Source: Sparassis latifolia
Lineage: Eukaryota > Basidiomycota > Agaricomycetes > Polyporales > Sparassidaceae
DNA length: 64,000 nt
Direction of reading: 5' to 3'
NCBI GenBank assembly: GCA_018466975.1
Contig: CM031562.1
Coordinates: 2,108,001 to 2,172,000, forward strand
Part shown: piece by piece, positions 48,118 to 57,481 of the stretch
Layout: the number at the start of each line of letters is the position of its first letter
Numbering within the stretch: the first letter of the stretch is position 1
Made by a program: the position numbers and the translations under genes
Notes under the pieces: generated by a model
What the model saw: the letters and a program-made list of their open reading frames with translations, nothing else
Database searches by the model: none
Told to the model about the DNA's origin: nothing

Positions 48118-51100
48118 TTTCGTTTGGGTAGTAGTGAAATTGCTGGCTTCTTTGTTATATTTTTCGTTTTATATTTCGCTTTTCTGTGTGAATGTTTATC
48201 TTCGTATCTCAGTTTTTTGCTTTACTTTACAGGGATCTGTCCTGTGCCGCGTTGTGTATACAAATGGGGTACAAGGGGCGTGCAATTGCACGTTCATCAT
48301 CGCGAGCTCTTCTGTCTGTAAAGTTGGCGCTGGAGATGCTTGCCCCTGAATGAAAGGGCGTGAGAGGGTGTAAAATTTGTTCCTTCATCTACGTTGTTCG
48401 CGCATTGGGACTCACCGGCCGCACCCCTTGGCATCCAGTCCAGAGAGCAACGTATATAACATGTTTGCGGAAGATGGCTCCATGTCCAGCGTCGACGCAC
48501 AGCGTCCGCTGCTGACCACCTTTTCGCGCGGATGCCCACTAATCGCGGTCGATGCCCTTATACTTAGTCTAGTTTTTAACGCGGGGGGCTTATCGGTAGG
48601 TCCCCAATTTCGTTCGGAGCTTGGACTTGCAGGGAAGGAATTGCGTGACCGATCAACTCGCCTGCAAGAGAATGAGTCGGAGCTGGAAATAAGAGAACAA
48701 GCGCTCGCCGCAAGCTCACGGTGCGCAGATACTACATACTCCAGGGAAGCGGATGTTGTTACATTCGAGATATCTCAGTCAAATGGCATGCCTTTTAAGC
48801 TGTAGGAGACAAGCAAAAGAAGCACATCCAAAGTGTAACAAGAGAAGCGACTACTGAGGATGGGATGTGAAAGTTCTGGCTTGAACTTGGACACTGTCAC
48901 ATCCCAATAATTTTGTTCCTCCTTCTAGCATAAGACTGTTGAAGAAATCCAGAAGACTAATTGGGAGTCACTCTGGCTACCACTACCATGGTTGTAAACA
49001 GTGCAGCATACTGTTATCCCCCACCTAAAATACAGTACTAGTGGATTTAGCTGTTCTGAGGGCCTTCAGGCATAGATTTTCTGAAACCAAAATCCAGTCT
49101 ACAGACAGTACATAACAGGAGAACACCCTGTGTACCAGAGAGCTATGAGAATGCGGCAGAAACGCGAGACTTGCATGGGTACACCGCCAAACGGCATATT
49201 CCTTTTTTTAACATCTTGCCGGGCGGTTTCCCAGGGAGCTCCGATCGAACGTCCAACAGACTACTACTCAGCCAACATCCATCAGATGTCCCTTCACAGA
49301 ATCTCCACAGCATGTACCATGTAACATCCAACGGAAATCCCTCACCGGGGAGTCACCGCCTGTGGAGGCCACAGCTCGGCTCTTCCGTATTGCATGCACA
49401 CTATATACAGCTCTGGCTCTTTCAGCTAATTACACAGAATAATTGTGGTGTAAATAGATCACATTTCTGGAGCTACTACAGAGGTCATGTCACAAACTGC
49501 CCACAAGACAAAATAATGTACATAGGCAGAAAATTGATTCGTGCTGCCAAAGGGAGCCAACTGCATATAGAATATCTTTAAAGAAGGCCTACTTTGTCTG
49601 ATAATAGAACATGTGGCATGTTGGGAATGAAGGATGGCTGATGACACTCCGAGAGAGACCATCGTGGGGGGCGGGAGAACAGGACAGTGAGACAACTGGG
49701 AAGCAGGGAGACGTGGCAGCGAGGCGAGGCGAGGCGAGTTTAGGGCAGGCCAAATTTGACTTCTGACTTTTTGCGACCTTGCCCTTGCCGAGCATGCCAG
49801 TGTTTGTGTTGTGGCTGGACAGGGATCTCCAGCGGAGAACCTCAGCAAAACGTCCTGGAGATCTCGCGCCGGATCTCCAAGTGTCATCCAATATAACTTC
49901 AGCGGAAATCAGCCGTGCGGAGCTTCCATAAGGGACCGGTATTACATCTCTCGGAAATCAAGGCATTTGTTCTTCCGAGGCCATCAATCTGAGGTCCCAG
50001 AAAAAACTATTTGGAGGTCCGATCAACGTTGGCTGAGTGGTGGTCTAATGAACATTATGTTCCAGTTGGGCGTGTAGATGAGAACGCGTTTTGACACGTC
50101 GCGTGTGCACGTGATTTGCGGAGATGAAAATACCCAACCTACCGATAAGGACCACCTTATGGATAGCAGACGCCAGACACGGATATCCTGAGGAACGAAG
50201 GTTGAAGCAGAGTGTCAGTCTGCCTTTGGGAGACTACTTATACTGCGGGATAGTGTTTACAGATGGCAGCTATATGTCCAGCATCGATGCATGATGCTCA
50301 CTACTCCCGCCTGCTTCTAAGGCATGCATTTGTTGTGTACCTTCCATGTCCAGTGTCGACGCACAGCGTCTGCTGCTACCCGCGTTTTAGTGCGGATGCC
50401 CATCGATGGCGGTGGATGCCCACCGATGGTGGATGCCCTCAGACTGCGAGGAAGTGTTTACCGATGGCTCTATGACCAGCGTTGACGCACAGTGCCCACT
50501 GCTCCTGCCTGTGACTGCGGAAGCCGACCAATGGTAGTGGTCTACCTGTCACTCACCTTACCCCTATTTGTGTTGTTCACGAATATCGTCCTCTGCTACT
50601 CTGACAACACCGTGGACTATCATGACATGAGAAGTGTGTTTACAGAACATGATGTTATGGTTTGCTGAAGTATCTCAACAGCATCCATACACAGTACCCG
50701 CTGCTCTGGTGGATACCCACCAATGGTGGTGATGCCCACCAATGCTTGTGGATGCCCACAATTTGCTGTGGATGCCTGCGTATCATGTTCACATGCCGCA
50801 CCACCCCTACACGGACTCGAATACAGGTGGCAAGCTTCGTAGTGTGCAGTTCTTTCGCATGCGAGCATTCTCATCCATCGCATTGCTGTTGTCGACCCCT
50901 TGTCCGCGAGCCGTCGCGCTACCTGTATACCCCAGCTCGAGAGTCCAGCAGTGTGCATCACTTCCATATTATGCTCCATGTGCACATTGTGCATCGGGCA
51001 TCGTGGTGAGTGTGGTTAAGTATGCATAGTGACTGTGCTGGCATTCTTCATGCAACCTGTAATTATTCTTTCAAATCATGACGTGCAGCTCTTGCTCTTT

Positions 51101-51213
51101 GCTATGTGTGGAAGTGTCACACTTGATGTGTGAACATGTGGCCATGTCCCGCTGGCTTTTTTGTGTATGGTGCAGAATATCTTGCACATCCACGTACAAC
51201 ATCCTAAGTGTTT
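48118..51213. other. Gene-free region of decayed repeats
   Basis: About 3.1 kb without a recognisable gene. Contains a diverged interspersed repeat (listed separately) and, around 49600-50060, short unresolved sequence with a GAGGC run near 49722. Open frames are short and repeat-derived. Confidence 0.5.
48461..50770 (+). repeat. Interspersed degenerate repeat family
   Basis: A consensus close to GATGGCTCCATGTCCAGCGT, then CGACGCACAGCGTCCGCTGC, then GCGGATGCCCACCGATGG recurs at about 48472-48560, 50262-50300, 50345-50430, 50455-50530 and 50640-50770, each copy diverged and partly truncated. No coding frame runs through it. The copia element is inserted just beyond. Confidence 0.65.
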
Positions 51214-51218
51214 CACAC
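51214..51218. repeat. Target-site duplication, left
   Basis: CACAC immediately before the 5' LTR; the same five bases follow the 3' LTR at 56599-56603. A 5-bp duplication is the norm for Ty1/copia integrases. Confidence 0.9.
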
Positions 51219-51457
51219 TGTTGGAAAGTAGCGCCCAAATTTCTGGAGCTCCAGAAATTGGGGAGCGCCCAAGGGCAGACAAGCCGAGGGCATGATTACA
51301 AAGAAAGACAAAGAAGGAAATTTGCTTATATAAAGTGGAGCGTCTAGAACTGTATATATACAGAAATCTATTTTAGGACGCGGAATAACGCGCCCCGACG
51401 CATCTTGACCCGCCATCACTACCTTCCTATTTGGGAACTAAGGCGCGATTTCTAACA
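51219..51457 (+). repeat. 5' LTR
   Basis: 239 bp, starting TGTTGG and ending TAACA. Includes a perfect 22-bp palindrome at 51238-51259 (AATTTCTGGAGCTCCAGAAATT) and a TATATAAA box at 51327-51334. Confidence 0.95.
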
Positions 51458-51469
51458 GGTTATGAGCCC
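51458..51469 (+). other. Primer-binding site, half-tRNA type
   Basis: The bases right after the LTR, GGTTATGAGCCC, are the reverse complement of the anticodon-loop region of initiator tRNA-Met (GGGCTCATAACC) rather than its 3' end. This fits priming by a cleaved half-tRNA, as known for Drosophila copia. The site is repeated at 51989. Confidence 0.75.
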
Positions 51470-51779
51470 CGGCTCTAGCCAATAAATACTTGGATAACAA
51501 CAGCCCCTATTGTGGCTACAAAAATTGTTACCCCCTTACTACAATGCTTACCGGATCCCGCTCCTGAAGGAAGACAATTGGCTCCCATGGAAGCGCCGCG
51601 TCGAGGCCATCCTTAATGATAAGGGTCTCCAGGAGTATGTGACCGGAAAGACACCGAAGCCGCAGCCGAGTAATGACCCGGCCAATAGGGCAGCGAGAGA
51701 GGCGGAGATTAGCGCCTGGGGAGAGAAGGACCTCAAGGCCCAGAACGTAATTGTGCTATCACTGGGAGATTCCCAGATG

Positions 51780-51988
51780 CTCCAGAAATTTGGGAGCGCC
51801 CAAGGGCAGACAAGCCGAGGGCATGATTACAAAGAAAGACAAAGAAGGAAATTTGCTTATATAAAGTGGAGCGTCTAGAACTGTATATATACAGAAATCT
51901 ATTTTAGGACGCGGAATAACGCGCCCCGATGCATCTTGACCCGCCATCACTACCTTCCTATTTGGGAACTAAGGCGCGATTTCTAACA
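51780..51988 (+). repeat. Internal partial LTR (209 bp)
   Basis: Matches LTR bases 31-239 without gaps. It starts exactly at the centre of the LTR palindrome (CTCCAGAA) and follows gag bases ending ...CCCAGATG. It differs from the outer LTRs at two positions (GGGG to TGGG near 51791; GACGC to GATGC near 51930). Confidence 0.93.
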
Positions 51989-52998
51989 GGTTATGAGCCC
52001 CGGCTCTAGCCAATAAATACTTGGATAACAACAGCCCCTATTGTGGCTACAAAAATTGTTACCCCCTTACTACAATGCTTACCGGATCCCGCTCCTGAAG
52101 GAAGACAATTGGCTCCCGTGGAAGCGCCGCGTCGAGGCCATCCTTAATGATAAGGGTCTCCAGGAGTATGTGACCGGAAAGACACCGAAGCCGCAGCCGA
52201 GTAATGACCCGGCCAATAGGGCAGCGAGAGAGGCGGAGATTAGCGCCTGGGGAGAGAAGGACCTCAAGGCCCAGAACGTAATTGTGCTATCACTGGGAGA
52301 TTCCCAGATGGTGCACATCGCTGGAGCCGAGACGGCACGGGCCATGTGGGAGCAGCCGCACAGTCAAGGAACAGCGTGGACAGCATGGAATTCTCGCGCT
52401 GTGCGGCGTTTTTACGGATGCAAGCCAAGGAAGAAGATAATATCTCCAGTCACATTACACAGCTACGACAGATCCAGGAACAACTCCACCTAATGGGGAA
52501 GGTTGTTTCCGGCGAAGATTTCCGGCTCATTCTGGCTACCTCATTACCGAGAGCTGGGACTCTTTCCTCAGCTCTTACTTTGGCGCCGTGGGCGGCAATG
52601 TTGGCGCCGAAGGTGCTGACAACGTGCGCCCTCAGCTTACATCACAAGAATTGATTGCCATCATTCTTGATGAAAATAGGCGAAGGCACGAGCGTGGCGA
52701 GCGCGGTCAATCCTCGGACCAAGCCATGGTTGCCAAAGGAAAGAAGCGCCCCTTTGGGGAATACAAAAAATGTTCGATCTGCGGAAAGCCGGGACATCTT
52801 GGTAACGAGTGTCGGCACCGCGACAAGGTCAAATGTATGAATTGCGGAAAATTCGGGCATAAGGCCACGGATTGTTGGGCTAAAGGCGGCGGCAAAGCCG
52901 GACAGGGCCCGCCGATGAAACGGCAAAAGACGGAACGTGCTTACGAAGCGCGCGAGGTCGAATCAAAAGAGGATGAGGCAAAAATAGCCTCACGATAA
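51989..52998 (+). pseudogene. copia gag, frame broken
   Basis: Capsid-type protein of the element. The start region (YRIPLLKEDNWLPWKRRVEA) has no obvious upstream ATG in frame. The open frame shifts near 52345-52400 and again near 52590-52650. The end carries two CCHC zinc knuckles, CSICGKPGHLGNEC and CMNCGKFGHKATDC, which bind RNA in Gag. The first 322 bp also exist as a truncated duplicate at 51458-51779. Confidence 0.85.
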
Positions 52999-55900
52999 TG
53001 ATAAGCGACACTGTATCTCTCGGATCTGATGGCGAAATCGCTTCTTTCTATGAGTGGTTTGCCGACTCCGGGACAACTTCGCACATTACAAATCGTCGTG
53101 AAGTCTTCGCGACCTATCAGGCGCTCGAAGATCACGCGATCACGGGCATCGGACCGCAACCAACGCAGGCATTGGGCCGCGGTACGGTCGATGTCGAAAG
53201 TAAAGTAGGAGACCGGAAAGTGAAATTCCGTCTCCACAGTGTACTGTATGCGCCGACAGCACCCAATAGCCTCCTCTCCATCACGCGTTTGGACGATGCG
53301 GGAGGAAGAGTACTTATGGGTAATAGTCGTGCAATACTAATAGATAAAAATAAACACACTCTTGCTATAGGCAAGAAAAATGGACGACTATATTCATTGA
53401 AATTGCGTCCAATAGTTCCACAACCTGCGCGAACCTATACTGCTAAGGAATACAGCCCGCATACCTGGGAAGAGTGGCACAAGATCTATGGCCATATCGG
53501 GAAACCAGCGCTTACGCGATTATATCGCGAAGGGCTTGTTGATGGCCTAGAAATCTCGCCAAGCCCAGATGAAATTAATTGCGAGGCGTGCATCCAAGCA
53601 AAGGCAACGCGGAAGCCATTTCCCAAAGAGACGGATGAATGCAGCAAGGTACCCGGAGAATTAACACACACGGATGTGTGGGGACCTGCGCAGACAGCCG
53701 CTCTACAAGGGTGGAAATATTTTATTACATTTACCGATGATTACAGTCGTCGAAGTACAGTACTATTTATGAGGCATAAAGATGAAGTAACTGAAAAGGT
53801 AAAGAATTATATTACCTATATCGAGCGCAAGTTTGGAAATAAACCCTTGCGACTCAGGCTCGACAACGGTCGAGAATATATGAACACCGAATTAATTAAC
53901 TGGTGTCAAATGAAAGGGATCGAGATGGGTCCGACTGCGCCGTACTCACCATCCCAGAACGGAGTCTCTGAGAGATTGAATCGCACACTGCTTGGACTAG
54001 CGCGCGCAATGATCTATGCGAGAGATCTACCTCGTTATCTTTGGGCTGAAGCGATTGCTCACGCAGTCTATATTAAAAATAGATCGCCTACCCAGGCGTT
54101 AAATGGGGCAACTCCCGAAGAAAAATGGAATGGGACGAAACCAAATATCTCGTACCTACAAGAATTCGGTTCCCCCGTATGGGTCCTCACAGAGGACGCA
54201 ACACTATCAAAGCTAGCGCCCCGTGCCAACAAGTATATTTTTGTTGGATACATGGACGGACCCAAAGCCATCAAATATTATGATGCACATACGCGCCAGA
54301 TTAAAATCTCGCGTAATTTCCAATTTTCTTCGAATTTCCCGGACCATTTGCCCGGTAACGCGCCTCACGTGCCACAAGAGCAAATAGGATCCGACGTACC
54401 TATCCTCACAGCACAGCGTGAGGGGAGCAAATATATTTCGGGCACTTTACCTAGCAATGCGTCAGGCGTGCGCATGCGGAAAGAAGACCCAAGTCCCAAA
54501 CCTCACAACGACCGCAGGCGTGCGGCGCGAGGGAGTTAGGAACTTCCGCGCCACAGTCACCTGCCAAAAATCGCGAAGCGCAGACAGGATGATGATCCTG
54601 ATCAACGCGAGGAAAGCGGGACGGACGCACCAAGCCAGCCCAGACGAACCAGAAGAAAGACAGTTCGGCATGATTACCGTCTAATGCACGACCCAGAGGC
54701 AGACGAAGATCTGGATAATGATCCAGATAAATCAAATGCCGAATTAGTCTATATTGCGATGGCGCCACGGAAATGCGGATGCGGATGAGCCAAAGACGCT
54801 CAGTGATGCCAAGAGATCACTCGAGTGGCCCAAATGGGAACAGGCAGTCCAGACGGAACTCAATCAACTACAGGGTATGGAGACTTGGGAGTTAGTGGAA
54901 CCTCCCGAAGATCGAAAACCCGTAGGAAATAAATGGGTTCTAGTTAAGAAAACAAACAAAGAGGGTGAAATAATCAAATACAAAGCCCGCCTGGTTGCGA
55001 AGGGATATTCTCAAATCCCGGGCATGGACTATACCGAGACGTTCGCGCCCGTAGTCCGCCTCAAAACCATTCGAGCTATCCTCGGGCTAGCCGCAATCTT
55101 AGATTGGGAGATCGGACAGATGGACGTGAAAGGCGCCTATCTCAATGGAACTCTCAAAGAAGAAGTGTATATGCGGCAACCCGAAGGATACAGCGATGGA
55201 ACATACCGCGTATGTAAATTAAAGAAAACCCTCTATGGGCTAAAGCAGTCTGGCCGAGAATGGAATATCGTGCTGAACCGCAAGTTACTAGACGCGGGAT
55301 TCAAGCGCCTATTCTCGGATCCATGTGCGTACATTCGGATCAAAGGTGATAAGATAGAAATCGTCACCGTTTGGGTAGACGACCTATTAATATTCACCAA
55401 TGATTGCGCACTGATGGACCAATTGAAGAGGGAACTCCGAAATATGTTCGAAGTTACCGACCTTGGCGAACCCCGAAAAATTGTGGGGATAGAAATTGAG
55501 AGAGACCGTTCAAAGCGGACAATCAAAATCTCTCAGACAAAATATATTGAGTCTATCCTACACAAGAATGGGCTTACGAACGCCAACACGGTCGGGATGC
55601 CTCTTGATCCAAATACAGTGCTTGAAAAGAAGAACCCGAAACTGATGACGAATGCGACCGAGACAACGGATATGCATCGCTCGTCGGATCACTGATGTAC
55701 GCGGCAATTGCCACGAGACCAGACATTGCTCACGCCGTGCAACGGCTTAGCTCATTTACTGCCAATCCCGGAATGGCTCATTGGACTGCTGCTAAACGCG
55801 TCCTCCGCTATCTATCCGGAACGCGAGAACTTGGAATAATCTACGGGCCAATTGCAGATGTCAAGCCCGAAGATCAATCCATATTTGTGGGCTACTCAGA

Positions 55901-56372
55901 TGCAGACTATGCGAACGATATCCGAGATCGCAAATCAATCTCGGGATATTTATTTAAATTAGGAAATGGCACGATCACGTGGAGCTCAAAGAAGCAAACC
56001 ACGGTCACGTCATCCACCACGGAAGCCGAATACATGGCATCCGCCGAAGCGGCAAAAGAAGCCGTGTGGCTCCGAACACTATTCAAAGAAATAGGTTTCG
56101 AGCAACAAGATCCTACAATTTTATTCGAGGATAATACAGCGGCGATCTCAATCGCACGTGATCCCCAATTCCACGCGAAATCAAAACACTTTGATGTAAA
56201 GCATCATTATGTGCGCGAAAAATTGAGGGATAAATATATTGATATCCACTACTGTCCCACGGAGGACATGATAGCGGATATCCTAACAAAATCACTCCCT
56301 AAGCCGAGGCACGAGAAGCTCACAAAGAAGCTCGGAATGCCCATCGGCTTGAGGGGGAGTGTTGGAAAGTAG
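52998..56372 (+). pseudogene. copia pol (PR-IN-RT-RH), frame broken
   Basis: Protease motif FADSGTTSH near 53060. Integrase follows with its HHCC finger (HKIYGHIGK ... CEACIQAK) and the D,D,E residues in TDVWGP, RLDNGREY and NGVSERLN. Reverse transcriptase shows KWVLVKKTNKEGEI, MDVKGAYLNG and the active-site VDDLL segment. RNase H shows SDADYAND, TEAEYMA and EDNTAAI. The frame closes at 54539, changes at least twice before 54760, and changes again near 55640-55695. The last open frame ends at 56372, inside the 3' LTR. Confidence 0.9.
56351..56359 (+). other. Polypurine tract
   Basis: GAGGGGGAG directly before the 3' LTR, the usual plus-strand primer. Confidence 0.85.
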
Positions 56373-56598
56373 CGCCCAAATTTCTGGAGCTCCAGAAATT
56401 GGGGAGCGCCCAAGGGCAGACAAGCCGAGGGCATGATTACAAAGAAAGACAAAGAAGGAAATTTGCTTATATAAAGTGGAGCGTCTAGAACTGTATATAT
56501 ACAGAAATCTATTTTAGGACGCGGAATAACGCGCCCCGACGCATCTTGACCCGCCATCACTACCTTCCTATTTGGGAACTAAGGCGCGATTTCTAACA
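56360..56598 (+). repeat. 3' LTR
   Basis: 239 bp, identical by eye to the 5' LTR at 51219-51457. Confidence 0.95.
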
Positions 56599-56603
56599 CA
56601 CAC
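56599..56603. repeat. Target-site duplication, right
   Basis: CACAC, matching 51214-51218. Confidence 0.9.
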
Positions 56604-57212
56604 AACAAAGCATATGCTTCTTCCACATATAACAACAGCTGCAGAGCCTACTTAGTCTCATGCATCCTTGATGGATTTCGTGGGACAGTGCTCTTGTTGA
56701 AGCAGCTCCCTGAGTTCAGGGTTTTTTCCACTGGGTTTTCCCTTGCCCCCAAATCAACTTCGATGCACTGGGAGCTGTGTAGATGAGTAGGCATTGATCG
56801 GAGCGATTTCTGTCCTGGATGTGTTGTATCCTAGGTTTCTGTAGTGTACTGTGCACGGGTACATAGCAGAGGTCTAGGTGCGACAACCCGGCGTTCCTGA
56901 ATGGGACCAATGCCGGTCATCTACCTACCTACCTACCTACCTACCTGGGCAGTGCATTGGAACCAGATGGCTCCTCCGGATCCCCAGATGAGATCTAGTA
57001 ACGTCGATCGCTCCAAGTTCTTTCACTGATCGACGTACGACAAGTTGAACCCGGCAGCTGGGATCTCTCTTGCGCTCGAGCCGTGGTACGGTATGGATCC
57101 ACACTTTCTCTCCTCTCCTCTGCATCATCCTTCTCTAGCTTTATATATGTATCTGAACAACGGATACTAGTATTCGACTACACACAACGCGTTCTGACTT
57201 TGGGTATCCACC
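56604..57212. other. Upstream region of copy B
   Basis: No gene. Includes a CTAC microsatellite of about 6.5 units at 56921-56946 and a 9-bp inverted repeat (ACGTCGATC, 57001-57009, with its complement at 57028-57036). Confidence 0.6.
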
Positions 57213-57273
57213 GTCAGCCATGGAAAAGTGAAGTAGAACGGCAGATATTCCACTTCACTTTTCTATGGCTGAC
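57213..57273. repeat. Long inverted repeat upstream of copy B
   Basis: Arms of 22 bp (57213-57234 and 57252-57273) pair with a single C/T difference that would be a G-U wobble in RNA, around a 17-nt loop. It starts GTCAGCCATGG and ends CTATGGCTGAC. It lies 98 nt upstream of the TATA box of copy B. The 22-nt perfectly stacked arms resemble a small-RNA precursor, but no expression can be inferred. Confidence 0.93.
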
Positions 57274-57371
57274 TGGTTATATTTGTCCCCATGATCGCAG
57301 ACTTTCGGCTCATACCCGCAGGCGGAAGGCTGACATTGGACCAGCCTCCGAAGTGGAGCACCTTAGGAGGA

Positions 57372-57378
57372 TATAAAT
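57372..57378 (+). promoter_or_regulatory. TATA box of copy B
   Basis: TATAAAT within GGATATAAATCCCCCC, 104 nt before the ATG at 57482. The same TAAATCCCC block stands before copy A. Confidence 0.65.
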
Positions 57379-57481
57379 CCCCCCACTGTACGTGCACATC
57401 CCAGTCCAGTCGCTCTTAGTGTTTTCCTTGCTCTCAAGCCTTCCCAAGTTATTCGCCAAACGTTTTCGACCTCAAGACATC

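Larger units (their letters stand above)
51219..56598 (+). mobile_element. Ty1/copia LTR retrotransposon, young, with duplicated 5' end
   Basis: A 5.4-kb element bounded by 239-bp LTRs (TGTTGG...TAACA) that appear identical base for base, with a 5-bp target duplication. Domain order is Gag with zinc knuckles, protease, integrase, reverse transcriptase, RNase H, which is copia order. The 5' end is duplicated: a 531-bp block made of most of the LTR, the leader and the start of gag is repeated in tandem, so the element reads LTR - leader/gag start - partial LTR - leader/gag - pol - LTR. Several frame breaks interrupt gag and pol, so this copy should not encode an intact polyprotein. Identical LTRs indicate recent insertion. 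Confidence 0.95.

Noticed and set aside
49596..50060. Possible DNA transposon remnant
   Set aside because: No terminal inverted repeats, target duplication or transposase motif could be found by eye.
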